Position numbers and translations under genes: made by a program | Shown here: one piece after another, positions 24,356 through 33,180 of the stretch | Layout of the letters: each line of letters starts with the position of its first letter | Numbering within the stretch: the first letter of the stretch is position 1 | Origin: Peptoclostridium acidaminophilum DSM 3953 | GTDB taxonomy: Bacteria > Bacillota > Clostridia > Peptostreptococcales > Peptostreptococcaceae | DNA length: 64,000 bases | NCBI RefSeq assembly: GCF_000597865.1 | Contig: NZ_CP007453.1 | Coordinates: 62,001 to 126,000, forward strand | Direction: 5' to 3' | Notes under the pieces: generated by a model | The model's database searches: none | What the model saw: only the letters and a program-made list of their open reading frames with translations | What the model was told of the DNA's origin: nothing

Positions 24356-24430
24356 GCAGACGTAGCTAAGCGGATATAGCGGCGGCCTCCGAAGCCGCAG
24401 GCGTGGGTTCGACCCCCACCGTTTGCACCA
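24356..24430 (+). tRNA. tRNA-Arg (CCG)
   Basis: The acceptor stem is GCAGACG/CGTTTGC with encoded CCA. The D stem is GCTA/TAGC. The anticodon stem GCGGC/GCCGC has a CTCCGAA loop, giving anticodon CCG. The T arm GTGGG.TTCGACC.CCCAC is intact. Confidence 0.93.
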
Positions 24431-24446
24431 ATAAAGTTATACAAAG

Positions 24447-24485
24447 AAAGGCTCTGACGAATTTAAGTTGTTAGAGTCTTTTTTA
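24447..24485 (+). terminator. Terminator after tRNA-Arg
   Basis: GGCTCTGAC and GTTAGAGTC arms followed by TTTTTT. The remaining 250 nt up to proA show no further gene or clear promoter. Confidence 0.75.
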
Positions 24486-24735
24486 TTTTGCCCGTTGTTT
24501 TTGTTATATCCGTTGATGTCATTTGCTCAGCTGTTAATTATATAGGAAGTGTTCAATATAAAGGCATGCAATATAGTTCTTGGGTGAGAATACTATGAAA
24601 TGGAAATTAGTAGCGTTGGTTGCGTACTTCGTATAAAATGTGTAAAATTAAGTAATAAGTAAATTCCATCAGGGCAAAGTAAACGAATTCACATAGAGAC
24701 TAAACACCTTTAGAAAATAAGGAGGATGTATATAT

Positions 24736-26031
24736 ATGACAATTATAGAACGTGCCAAGGCTGCAAAGCGTGCTTCCATAAGGCTGGCTGCGCTGGACTC
24801 AGCAACGAAGGACAAGGCCCTTGAGGCCATAGCCATCAGGCTCGAGGAACGAAAGAGTGAGATTATAGCAGCCAACGACAAGGACTATGCCCGCAGCATT
24901 GAAGAAAAACTCGATGGACCCCTTCTGAAGCGTCTTCGCTTCGATGAGGAGAAGCTCTCAGGAGTCATCGATGGAATCCGCAGCCTCAAGAAGCTGGCTG
25001 ACCCTGTTGGCCAGACTAAGCTGGCCACGCAGCTGGATAATGGACTGGACCTTTACCGCGTAAGCTGTCCAATCGGCGTCATAGGCATCATATTCGAATC
25101 GCGTCCTGACGCCCTTGTTCAGATATCTACACTTTGTCTAAAGAGCGGGAACAGCGTGCTTTTGAAGGGTGGCTCCGAAGCTGCCAACACAAATAGGATT
25201 TTGGCGGACATAATTAGAGAAGCTTCCGTAGAGGCTGGTTTGCCTGAGGGTTGGATACAGCTTATAGAGACCCGTTCGGACGTAAATGAGATGTTCAAGC
25301 TCAGTGACGATATCGATTTGCTTATACCAAGGGGATCAAACGCCTTCGTCAAGTACATCATGGACAATTCGAACATCCCGGTACTTGGACACGCGGACGG
25401 CGTATGCCATATATATCTTCACGAGGATGCGGACGAGACTAAAATCGAACCGATTATTGTCGATGCCAAGACACAGTATGTGGCGGCCTGCAACACTGTA
25501 GAGACCCTGCTCGTCAACGAGAGCGCTGCAAAGCGCTTTCTGCCAATTGTGAAGGCAGCTCTTGAGGCGAAGCAGGTGGAGCTTGTCGGCTGCGAGAAGA
25601 CACGAGCTATAATCGACATCGGCGAGGCGACTGAGGAAGACTGGAGTACTGAGTACGTCGATTACAAACTGTCGATTAAGGTTGTCTCAGGCCTTGATGA
25701 GGCCATCGACCATATCAACACCTACGGATCAAGCCATACTGATGCCATAATTACAGAGGACGAGGAAGTGGCCAGAAAATTCATGGCTCTTGTGGATTCG
25801 GCCAACGTATTCTGGAACTGTTCGACGCGCTTTAGCGACGGCTTCCGTTACGGCTTCGGGGCAGAGGTCGGCATAAGCACCAGCAAGATCCACGCCAGAG
25901 GCCCTGTGGGCTTGGACGGACTGATGATCTACAAGTACAAGCTTATAGGCCACGGCCAGACAGTCAATGATTTCAACTCTGGGAAACTGACATATAAGCA
26001 TACAGCATTGGGCCAGAATTGCCCGCTTTAG
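24736..26031 (+). CDS. proA: Glutamate-5-semialdehyde dehydrogenase
   Basis: Reduces glutamyl-5-phosphate to glutamate 5-semialdehyde with NADPH in proline synthesis. The 431-aa aldehyde-dehydrogenase-fold protein has IGIIFESRPDALVQI near residue 115, KGGSEAANTN and VLGHADGVCH. The catalytic Cys is in VFWNCSTRFSDGFRYGFGAE (near residue 360). GGAGGATG site. ProB (glutamate 5-kinase), normally adjacent, is absent from this locus, so it must be elsewhere. Confidence 0.93.
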   Translation: MTIIERAKAAKRASIRLAALDSATKDKALEAIAIRLEERKSEIIAANDKDYARSIEEKLDGPLLKRLRFDEEKLSGVIDGIRSLKKLADPVGQTKLATQLDNGLDLYRVSCPIGVIGIIFESRPDALVQISTLCLKSGNSVLLKGGSEAANTNRILADIIREASVEAGLPEGWIQLIETRSDVNEMFKLSDDIDLLIPRGSNAFVKYIMDNSNIPVLGHADGVCHIYLHEDADETKIEPIIVDAKTQYVAACNTVETLLVNESAAKRFLPIVKAALEAKQVELVGCEKTRAIIDIGEATEEDWSTEYVDYKLSIKVVSGLDEAIDHINTYGSSHTDAIITEDEEVARKFMALVDSANVFWNCSTRFSDGFRYGFGAEVGISTSKIHARGPVGLDGLMIYKYKLIGHGQTVNDFNSGKLTYKHTALGQNCPL

Positions 26032-26061
26032 AGCAGCGATAAATATAGATAACCAAAACAA

Positions 26062-26104
26062 AAGCGTTGCCAATGAGATTGCTCAAGGCAGCGCTTCTAT
26101 TTTG
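26062..26104. terminator. Terminator between proA and the PLD-like gene
   Basis: AAGCGTTGCC and GGCAGCGCTT (one mismatch) around a 15-nt loop, followed by CTATTTTG. The neighbouring genes are convergent. Confidence 0.65.
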
Positions 26105-26124
26105 TGGGTGTACTATTGCAGAAA

Positions 26125-27567
26125 TCAGAACGTGCATAGTCCTGTTTTTTCTTGAAATCTGTATATAAGCACTTTCCAAAGGCTGTCATCCTGATATTCT
26201 GAAAAATCTGCGGTGTAAGTCCCATTCTGATTTTCCCAGATACGGTCAAAATACTCTTCAAAGTCAAGTGCCAGCGGATCTTTTTCTTTTACGGTCACCA
26301 TCAGATCGGTTTCCAGATTATAATTGTCAAGGTTCCTGCGTGTATAGTTGGCAGAGCCGCCAATTAGAACAACCTGTTTTTTTGTGTGTATTGTAATCAC
26401 TTTGGTGTGGAACTGCTCTCCGTGAGTCATGTACCAGCGCACCTGGATTTTACCCTTCGATTCCTTGAGAAGCTCAGAAGCCACCTGCCTGTTTGGAATC
26501 CCGTTCTTTTCAAATCCAAAGGCATCCTTGTTGGGATCCAGAATTATTCTGATATTTGCGCCACGTTCGGCGGCAAGCAGCAGCTGCTTTATAATATCCC
26601 TGTGGGAGAGGTAAAACATCCCAATGTCGATGCGGTCTCCATTTCCCGTACTTTTGATATTCTCAAGGATCTTATCCTTGATTTTCTTCTCCGTCAGAAT
26701 CCTAACCTCCGCACCCTTTCGAGCCGGCGAAGCAGGAGCGCTGTATTCTATGTCTTTAAGGTTTGCTCCGGAAAATTCAGCTACTGCCTTTTCTGCCTCA
26801 AGCAGATGGCTCACTGCATCTCCGCTGAACTGAAATGCAATATTTGAATGGTAGGAACTGCCATCATGAGGATTTGAAGAACTGACCATGCCCGAATCCT
26901 CTGTGATTAGAACCTTGCGGTGGTTTGCCTTGAAGTTGAGGAGCCTCAGGTAATTTCCAATGCTTACATCCGGGCCATTATCGCCGAAGGGATTCTTCAA
27001 CCAGCCTCTTTTTCCGGGAGCGAAATGCTTGAAATATGTTCTGAAGTAACCTGCATACAAGGGATTGGAGTCTCGCACCTTGCTGGAATCTGTGACGATG
27101 ACATTAATCCCGCTCTTTTCCATCTGACGGAACTGTTCGTTCAGAGCGGGTCCGTAGCTGTTGTTGATTTCATCCGTTATCAGATACGCTTTTAAATCAG
27201 GATGCTTCTGCTTTTGAGCTATCATTGTGGCGGTTAATTTCTGCGTCGAGTTTGGGAAGCTGATTTTTTCCAAGTTGTAGTAGTCGTTGTACAGGAATAT
27301 ATCCGCCACGACAAAGTCCTCTGCTTCCTCGATCATTTTTATCTGCTCGGCAAGTATTCTTTGCTCATGGATCAATTCCTCATCTTTCAAATAGGTTAGA
27401 TCGTAAAGCAGCCGGATGTCTGATACGGAGGAGGGAGGGCTTATATAGGAAGTGCCCTTTGGCATTTTTGTGTTCCAGCCAAAAAACAGTGGAACAGCCA
27501 GCGCAGCAATTATAAGAAATAATATTATGTTTTTTCTTTTGTAAGCGCCCCAACGTTTTGTTTTCAT
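26125..27567 (-). CDS. Phospholipase D-like membrane-anchored protein
   Basis: 480-aa protein with one N-terminal membrane helix (residues about 12-30) and two PLD-type repeats. The first has HRKVLITED then SSSNPHD; the second has HTKVITI then GGSANYTRRNL. HxK and the following Ser/Asn are kept, but the Asp of the classical HKD motif is displaced in the first repeat (Glu, then Asp one residue later) and absent in the second. It may thus be a divergent phosphodiesterase or phosphatidyltransferase. The ATG at 27567 has AAGGAG, and the frame upstream of it is not convincing coding sequence. Confidence 0.75.
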   Translation of the reverse strand: MKTKRWGAYKRKNIILFLIIAALAVPLFFGWNTKMPKGTSYISPPSSVSDIRLLYDLTYLKDEELIHEQRILAEQIKMIEEAEDFVVADIFLYNDYYNLEKISFPNSTQKLTATMIAQKQKHPDLKAYLITDEINNSYGPALNEQFRQMEKSGINVIVTDSSKVRDSNPLYAGYFRTYFKHFAPGKRGWLKNPFGDNGPDVSIGNYLRLLNFKANHRKVLITEDSGMVSSSNPHDGSSYHSNIAFQFSGDAVSHLLEAEKAVAEFSGANLKDIEYSAPASPARKGAEVRILTEKKIKDKILENIKSTGNGDRIDIGMFYLSHRDIIKQLLLAAERGANIRIILDPNKDAFGFEKNGIPNRQVASELLKESKGKIQVRWYMTHGEQFHTKVITIHTKKQVVLIGGSANYTRRNLDNYNLETDLMVTVKEKDPLALDFEEYFDRIWENQNGTYTADFSEYQDDSLWKVLIYRFQEKTGLCTF

Positions 27568-27919
27568 AGAATGCTCCTTTTCTCTGTAATCTTGAATTCT
27601 ATAGTAGCATAGCCTTCTGACTATATCCATAATTATTCTGAATAGAGTCCTCATAAAAATATATAGTGTGCATAAAAAAGGGTTGCAAGGCAGCATGAAA
27701 ACCCTGAGCCAGATTTCTGCATCCAGGGCGGACCGGATCATATTCCTTATGGACAGGATTATACATGACGAGCTTGAATTGTGGAAATACTAGACCCGAA
27801 AGGGTTTTTGTTTTATAATCGAAAAAAACGTTGAATAAAAAAGTTTTTCGATTATACTAGAAAAATTAATGTTTAAGCACGTAAATTTCGAGTATAATCG
27901 ATATTAAGAGGTGAGTGCT
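27568..27919. other. Intergenic stretch with hairpins and a possible gene remnant
   Basis: No intact gene is seen. A hairpin at about 27680-27703 (AGGGTT/AACCCT) has a T tract on the minus strand. A short plus-strand reading at 27749-27793 (MDRIIHDELELWKY then stop) resembles the C-terminus of aspartate/glutamate racemases. It is followed by ACCCGAAAGGGTTTTTG, which may be its terminator. The right part holds the repeats described at 27815-27901. Confidence 0.4.
27815..27901. repeat. Three TATAATCGA-type repeats upstream of the DUF4143 ATPase
   Basis: ATAATCGAAAAA (27815-27826) and TTTTTCGATTAT (27844-27855) are exact inverted copies. AGTATAATCGA (27891-27901) repeats the core a third time. 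The last copy is a likely -10 region, so the set may be an operator. Confidence 0.55.
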
Positions 27920-29122
27920 GTGAAAAAACGAGATCAATATTTAAATCAACTCATAAATTTTAAGGATAAGCCGCTCATTAAGGTGATTACGGGCATTCGC
28001 CGCTGTGGCAAATCGACGCTGCTTACGCTGTTCGAAGAATACCTCATGGGCAAGGGAGTGCATGAAGACCAAATAATCCGCATGAATTTCGAGTCTTTAC
28101 AATTTGACGACATAACCACTTATAAGGAACTATATTTACATGTCAAAGAAAGAATTGCAAGTAATCGTGAAAAGCACTATATTCTTCTCGACGAAGTACA
28201 GCAAGTGGAGCTTTGGGAAAAAGCAATAAACTCTTTTCTTGTTGACTACAATGTAGATGTTTATATTACAGGATCAAATGCATACCTGTTATCGTCAGAG
28301 CTATCAACATTACTTTCCGGACGCTATGTGGAAATCAAAATGCAGCCCCTATCATTCAAAGAATATCTTGACTTCAACGGTTATGAAGAAACCGACGACA
28401 TCAATGATCTATTCGAAGATTATCTGGAATACGGAGGCTTGCCGACTGTAGTAGAACTTAAGGAGTTGCCGGATACCATAGCACCCTTTCTTTCGGGTAT
28501 ATACAACACTGTGATAATGAAGGATGTCATACAAAGAAACAATGTAAGAGATCCGGCATTGCTGGAAAGTGTTCTAAAATTCATAGCAGCCAATGTAGGG
28601 AGCATAGTTTCTACAAAAAAAATAAGTGACTACCTGACTAGCAGCGGAAGAAAAACCACAAGTGACACAATCGATAATTACCTGAAAATGCTTGAAAATG
28701 CATTCATAATTTACCGGGCAAATCGTTATGACCTCAAGGGAAAGTTGTTTCTCAAGACATATGAAAAATACTATGTAGTTGACACGGGCATTCGTAATCA
28801 GCTTACAGGTCTTAGAAACACCGACTATGGTCATATCCTGGAAAACATAGTTTATTTTGAGTTGCTGCGACGAGGATTTTCTGTTTCAATCGGAAAGATT
28901 GGAAATTTAGAGGTTGATTTTGTTGCAACCAAAGCAGACAAAAAAATATACTACCAGGTATCTGCGAGTATAATGGATAAGGATACACGAGAACGAGAAC
29001 TACGTCCATTGCGGGAAATTAGCGATAACTACGAAAAAGTGATTCTCACAATGGATAGGACAATTTACAGCGATTTTGAAGGAATAAAAAATATCAATAT
29101 AATTGATTTTTTGACTGAATGA
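27920..29122 (+). CDS. AAA-family ATPase with DUF4143 domain
   Basis: 400-aa protein. The N-terminal AAA_14 P-loop domain has Walker A GIRRCGKST near residue 24 and Walker B YILLDEVQQ near residue 92. The C-terminal DUF4143 domain is from about 190 to 340, with a nuclease-like FEVDF-type strand (here LEVDFVATK). GTG start at 27920 behind AGAGGTGA. Proteins of this kind are widespread in anaerobes, often variable between strains; the function is not established. Its base use is more AT-rich than the cobalamin genes, which hints at acquisition. Confidence 0.85.
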   Translation: MKKRDQYLNQLINFKDKPLIKVITGIRRCGKSTLLTLFEEYLMGKGVHEDQIIRMNFESLQFDDITTYKELYLHVKERIASNREKHYILLDEVQQVELWEKAINSFLVDYNVDVYITGSNAYLLSSELSTLLSGRYVEIKMQPLSFKEYLDFNGYEETDDINDLFEDYLEYGGLPTVVELKELPDTIAPFLSGIYNTVIMKDVIQRNNVRDPALLESVLKFIAANVGSIVSTKKISDYLTSSGRKTTSDTIDNYLKMLENAFIIYRANRYDLKGKLFLKTYEKYYVVDTGIRNQLTGLRNTDYGHILENIVYFELLRRGFSVSIGKIGNLEVDFVATKADKKIYYQVSASIMDKDTRERELRPLREISDNYEKVILTMDRTIYSDFEGIKNINIIDFLTE

Positions 29123-29211
29123 ATAATATACTTGCAATTGGCTTATGCTTTATTTATTTTTCGGTAGGGGTGAGTTGTTATATCTCCCCAAGTCATCTGG
29201 AGGGGTGTCAT

Positions 29212-29502
29212 ATGACGAGACTGACAAGGAAATTGCCCGGCAAAGAGGGGCATGAAGGCTATGTTGTTGAGAAGGAGAAAATAATAAATACTCCTGAAGG
29301 ATATTCGGGAGAAGCGGTGGAGAAACTGGCCAGGTTCGAAAATTTCTATGATGAGCTGGTGGCGAGTCAGGAGGAAATATCGAGGGAGCTGGAAATGCTC
29401 AGAAATGAAGGCAAGGAGAAGTCCGTCAGGTTCAGGGAGTTGTTTGGGAAGAAGCTCATGAACAACAACACACTGATAATGCTCAAGTACTATAAAATAT
29501 GA
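29212..29502 (+). CDS. Small uncharacterised helical protein (96 aa)
   Basis: The ATG at 29212 has a strong GGAGGGG site. The longer frame upstream lacks one and overlaps the ATPase stop. The protein is charged and largely helical, with a predicted coiled coil at residues about 35-75 (ARFENFYDELVASQEEIS onwards). Its makeup resembles small phage or plasmid accessory proteins, but I recognise no family. No clear terminator follows. Confidence 0.5.
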   Translation: MTRLTRKLPGKEGHEGYVVEKEKIINTPEGYSGEAVEKLARFENFYDELVASQEEISRELEMLRNEGKEKSVRFRELFGKKLMNNNTLIMLKYYKI

Positions 29503-29526
29503 GAGCACAAATAGGCACGGCTTTAT

Positions 29527-29871
29527 TTACCTTTTGGGATTTTCGCCCAAAATTGCCTGAAGTTCAGCCATCTGCCGTGGACCTATGTGCAGGGAGCATT
29601 TGGCTATGTCATCCATGGTCACTCTGTCAAGCGGCATTGCGGCAACTTCTCCATGCGGATGATGCTCGAGCTGGTCGTAGTAGACAATGGGTATGAGCTC
29701 TTTTTCGAGAGCGGCAAAGTCTATGTCTGCAAACCTGGGCTCGCAGTATAGCCATTTGGATTTGGACCTGTCATAATATACGTCCTGTATGAAACCGCGC
29801 GCTTTCACGCGGCAGTATATGCGCGGTGTTGATAATCTGTAATCGTGGGCTGATAGTAGAGTCTGCTTCAT
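29527..29871 (-). CDS. Uncharacterised 114-aa protein
   Basis: The start at 29871 (MKQTLLSAHDYRL) is set by GGAGG seven nt upstream. It is soluble, with aromatic-rich strands (FIQDVYYDRSKSKWLYCEPRF near residues 27-47, written by motif) and a C-terminal helix. No family is recognised and no operon partner is adjacent. It is convergent with the small gene at 29212-29502. Confidence 0.5.
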   Translation of the reverse strand: MKQTLLSAHDYRLSTPRIYCRVKARGFIQDVYYDRSKSKWLYCEPRFADIDFAALEKELIPIVYYDQLEHHPHGEVAAMPLDRVTMDDIAKCSLHIGPRQMAELQAILGENPKR

Positions 29872-30098
29872 GGTTTCAACCTCCAATGGTAGTCCTTATC
29901 ACTCTATATGATTAAGCAGACAATGCGTCCATAGCTTTGGTTATTATTTCTCATATATCATGTTTTTATAATGATACCACTTTTAGTCCAATTATCTCAA
30001 AAAATATATGTCCAGGCCAAACAAGCCGCAAAATTCTAATGAAATATGAGCATTTTCGGCATTTTATCCTTAAGGGTATCCAGGGCGGAGCGCTTTGA

Positions 30099-30127
30099 TT
30101 GACAAAAGCCCCGACATTTTCTATAAT
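30099..30127 (+). promoter_or_regulatory. Consensus sigma-A promoter of the cobalamin supercluster
   Basis: TTGACA (30099-30104), 17-nt spacer, TATAAT (30122-30127), about 34 nt before the aptamer. Both hexamers are perfect. Confidence 0.92.
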
Positions 30128-30160
30128 TAAACTTGCAGCATAAAAATTGAAAACATTTGA

Positions 30161-30323
30161 ATCTCAAGGTGCTCGAGCAATCGAGCTAAGAGGGAAAGAG
30201 GTGAGATTCCTCTACAGCCCCCGCTACTGTAAACAGGGATGAAACCCCAATGAGCCACCATTAATCCATGGGAAGGCAGGGGGAGTAAGGAGAACTGTAA
30301 GTCAGGAGACCTGCCTTGAAGAT
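30161..30323 (+). promoter_or_regulatory. Cobalamin riboswitch upstream of cbiB
   Basis: The P1 arms ATCTCAAGG and CCTTGAAGAT enclose GGTGAGATTCC, CCCCCGCTACTGTAAAC, a GGGATGAAACCCC element, ATGAGCCACC and the B12 box AGTCAGGAGACCTGCC. It controls the largest corrinoid transcript in the window. Confidence 0.95.
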
Positions 30324-30390
30324 GATATACAGATAGCTTCGGAGGGAAGTGTACTGGCTTTTTTGAATTTGATTCATATTGAATTTTTTG

Positions 30391-30424
30391 AATGCACATA
30401 CCTTTTTTGTATGTGCATTTTTTG
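30391..30424 (+). terminator. Riboswitch expression-platform terminator ahead of cbiB
   Basis: AATGCACATAC and GTATGTGCATT with a T-rich loop and a TTTTTT tail, 30 nt before the cbiB start. The stem matches the one before cbiP (21956-21986). Confidence 0.9.
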
Positions 30425-30453
30425 ATTAAATAAAAAATAAAAAGGAGCAATCC

Positions 30454-31443
30454 ATGGGTATATCCAATACGCAAATCATAAATAATGGGGCGATAATCAT
30501 GGCTCTGGCTGTAGCTCTCGATTTTCTCCTGGGGGATCCTCACTCGTGGCCGCATCCAATTATTTTCATAGGCAGAATGATTGGACGTTATGAAAAGCTT
30601 ATAAGAAGGCAGACTTGGGTCTCCCTGAGGCTAGGGGGATTTTTTCTGGCAGGGCTTTCGGTGGCCATGGTGGCTGCCACGGTCAGTTTGATTCTGCACG
30701 TGGCGGGACTTGTAAGCCCGTGGCTAGAATTTGGGATTTCTGCATATCTCATATACACATCGCTGGCGGCCAAGTGCCTAAGGGACGAGGCCATCAAGGT
30801 GTATGATTCTCTAAAAAGCTCGGGTATAGATGAATCGAGGAGGCTGTTGTCATACCTTGTCGGCAGGGACACGCAGAGTCTGGATGAGAAGGGCGTTGCA
30901 AGGGCTGTTGTTGAGACTGTGGCTGAGAACACAATAGACGGAGTGCTTGCGCCGATGCTTTACCTGCTGCTTGGATTCCTGTTTGGATTCCCTGTGCAGG
31001 CTGTTTTCATATACAAGACTGTCAACACGCTCGATTCCATGGTGGGGTATATTCAGGAACCATACCGGGAAATAGGCTTTGCATCGGCAAAGCTGGACGA
31101 CTTGCTCAATTACATGCCGGCCAGAATGGGGAGCGTGGTAATGCTGCTTTCAGGGCTGCTGCTGGGGTATGACTTCAAAAACGGTGCAAGGATACTCATT
31201 AGAGACAGGAAAAACCACAAGAGCCCCAACTGCGCTTATCCCGAGGCGGCCGCAGCCGGGCTTCTTGGGATAAGACTGGGCGGAACAAACACGTATTTCG
31301 GGCAGACTCTCGTAAAGCCCACGATAGGCGACGCGGAAAGGGACATAGAGCCTGAGGATATAATGAGAACCTGCAACATCATGTATGCATCCCAGGCGAT
31401 TGCAAGCGTGCTGTGTATAGCCGCACTTATATTTGTGAAATAG
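30454..31443 (+). CDS. cbiB: Adenosylcobinamide-phosphate synthase
   Basis: Joins aminopropanol phosphate to adenosylcobyric acid. The 329-aa membrane protein has LDFLLGDPHSWPHPI near residue 24, VGRDTQSLDEKGVARAVVETVAEN (residues about 130-155), and NTLDSMVGY near 190. Four or so hydrophobic helices are visible. AAAGGAG site. First gene after the riboswitch. Confidence 0.93.
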   Translation: MGISNTQIINNGAIIMALAVALDFLLGDPHSWPHPIIFIGRMIGRYEKLIRRQTWVSLRLGGFFLAGLSVAMVAATVSLILHVAGLVSPWLEFGISAYLIYTSLAAKCLRDEAIKVYDSLKSSGIDESRRLLSYLVGRDTQSLDEKGVARAVVETVAENTIDGVLAPMLYLLLGFLFGFPVQAVFIYKTVNTLDSMVGYIQEPYREIGFASAKLDDLLNYMPARMGSVVMLLSGLLLGYDFKNGARILIRDRKNHKSPNCAYPEAAAAGLLGIRLGGTNTYFGQTLVKPTIGDAERDIEPEDIMRTCNIMYASQAIASVLCIAALIFVK

Positions 31444-31543
31444 CGGGAAGTTTGAACAGCCAGGAACTTTCTGCAGAGATAAAATTAAATTGATGGTTTG
31501 CGGATTGATAGCGCAAGCATAAATAATAATTTTGGAGGCAATC

Positions 31544-32605
31544 ATGAACAAGCACGGAGGATATAAGGGAAATGTTGCCGGGATAATCGACTTTAGCGTA
31601 AACATAAACCATCTGGGTATACCGGCAAGGGCGGCCGGGAAGCTCAAAGATGCCATAGAGGGTCTTGGAAGATATCCCGAGATAGATGGAGCGTCAATGT
31701 GCGCTTACATAGAGGAGAGGCTCAAGGCTCCAAGGGGCAGCGTAATACTTGGCAACGGAGGAATAGAGCTTATATATCTGTTTGCAAGGGCGCTTAGGCC
31801 AAGCAAGGCGATAGTAGTGCAGCCTACATTCAATGAGTATAAGAGGGCTTTTGAAATGAACGGCTGCGACGTCATAGATTTTATAACGCACGCTCGCGAC
31901 GCCTTCGTTCCAGACATGGAAAAGCTCGCTGCCATGGTGAGAAGTGAAAGGCCGGATGCGGTAGCGCTCTGCAGCCCCAATAATCCAACTGGCGTACAAA
32001 CAGATCCAGGCAAGGCAGCAGGCCTTCTGGAAGCAGTAAAAGATGTGGGTGCGAGTCTTCTTATAGACGAGTCGTTCATAGATTATAGCGGCGGAGCGTC
32101 GTTCCTCGACGCTATAGGTAAGTATCCGGTTTTCATAGTCAGGTCCATGACAAAATTTTATGCGATTCCCGGATTGCGCCTGGGGTATTGCATAGGAAAC
32201 GCGGGTATAATTAATAAGATAAAGCAGCATAAGGAGCCATGGAGCGTCAATTCGCTTTCGCTTTCAATAATACCAGAGCTTTTCGAGGACGAGGAGTTTG
32301 CAGACAGGACTTTGGATGAAGCAAGACGCGGAAAGGCTGCGCTGCTTGAGGCGCTCGGCGCGATAGATGGCATAGAGGTATATCCGCCGCAGGCAAATTT
32401 TGTGCTCTGCAGGCTTGAGAGAGGAACTGGAGACATGCTCAATGAGTATCTTATAAGACAAGGCTATTTTATAAGGACCTGCACTGACTTTTGCGGGCTC
32501 GGGGATGAGTACGTCAGGATTGCAGTGAGAAGCGCGGCTGAGAACCGCTCGCTTGCAGGGCATATCAGGCAGTATATGGAAGGCGTGGAGGTGCAACTTG
32601 GGTAA
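31544..32605 (+). CDS. cobD: L-threonine-O-3-phosphate decarboxylase
   Basis: PLP enzyme of aminotransferase class I fold that makes (R)-1-amino-2-propanol phosphate for the CbiB step. 353 aa: HGGYKGN start typical of CobD, DFSVNINHLG, LGNGGIELIYLF, SPNNPTGVQ near residue 151, and the PLP-lysine region VRSMTKFYAIPGLRLGY near 204. GGAGG favours the ATG at 31544. It resembles HisC, but the neighbours (cbiB, cobU, pduX) fix its role. Confidence 0.92.
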   Translation: MNKHGGYKGNVAGIIDFSVNINHLGIPARAAGKLKDAIEGLGRYPEIDGASMCAYIEERLKAPRGSVILGNGGIELIYLFARALRPSKAIVVQPTFNEYKRAFEMNGCDVIDFITHARDAFVPDMEKLAAMVRSERPDAVALCSPNNPTGVQTDPGKAAGLLEAVKDVGASLLIDESFIDYSGGASFLDAIGKYPVFIVRSMTKFYAIPGLRLGYCIGNAGIINKIKQHKEPWSVNSLSLSIIPELFEDEEFADRTLDEARRGKAALLEALGAIDGIEVYPPQANFVLCRLERGTGDMLNEYLIRQGYFIRTCTDFCGLGDEYVRIAVRSAAENRSLAGHIRQYMEGVEVQLG

Positions 32606-33158
32606 GCTTACAATGGTAACAGGGGGCGCAAGAAGTGGCAAAAGCGGTTTTGCGCAGAGGCTTGCGGAAAGCTCCGGCGGCAGGGTCATGTATATAGCAA
32701 CGGCGGTGCCCTTTGACGAAGGCATGAGGGACAGGATTAAAAAGCACCGGGAAGGAAGGCCTGCGCATTGGGATACAAGGGAGATGCACAGGGACTTTGC
32801 AAGGCTTGGGCTTGACGCTGAATTAGAGTTGGCAGGCGCTGTGCTTGTGGACTGCATTACGGTGATGGTGACAAATCTTATGATTGAAAGCGGGCTGGAT
32901 TTTGACTGCTGCCCGCATGAGGATATAGACAGGCTCGAGGAGGAGATTAGAGGCCAGGTGGACGAGATGCTTGGAACTCTGTCGGGATCCGGCAAGGACG
33001 TGATAGTCGTCACCAACGAGGTGGGAATGGGACTCGTACCAGCATACAGGATGGGCAACATTTTTAGGGACATAGCTGGAAGGATAAACCAAAGCATAGC
33101 GGCCGAGGCTGACGAAGTGCACTTCATGGTATCGGGCATCAGTATGAAAATCAAGTAG
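32598..33158 (+). CDS. cobU: Adenosylcobinamide kinase/guanylyltransferase, TTG start
   Basis: Phosphorylates adenosylcobinamide and transfers GMP to it. 186 aa: P-loop VTGGARSGKS near residue 7, the HREGRPAHWDTRE segment with the GMP-accepting His, DCITVMVTNL, and TNEVGMGLVPAYRMGNIFRD near 142. GGAGGTG lies five nt before TTG 32598; homologues start at the same GKLT position. It overlaps cobD by 8 nt. Confidence 0.92.
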   Translation: MGKLTMVTGGARSGKSGFAQRLAESSGGRVMYIATAVPFDEGMRDRIKKHREGRPAHWDTREMHRDFARLGLDAELELAGAVLVDCITVMVTNLMIESGLDFDCCPHEDIDRLEEEIRGQVDEMLGTLSGSGKDVIVVTNEVGMGLVPAYRMGNIFRDIAGRINQSIAAEADEVHFMVSGISMKIK

Positions 33159-33180
33159 AGAATCGGCTGGGAGGAATAGA

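Noticed and set aside
32264-33154. 296-aa minus-strand open frame across cobD-cobU
   Set aside because: It is antisense to two clear cobalamin genes, with Ser-rich shadow composition.
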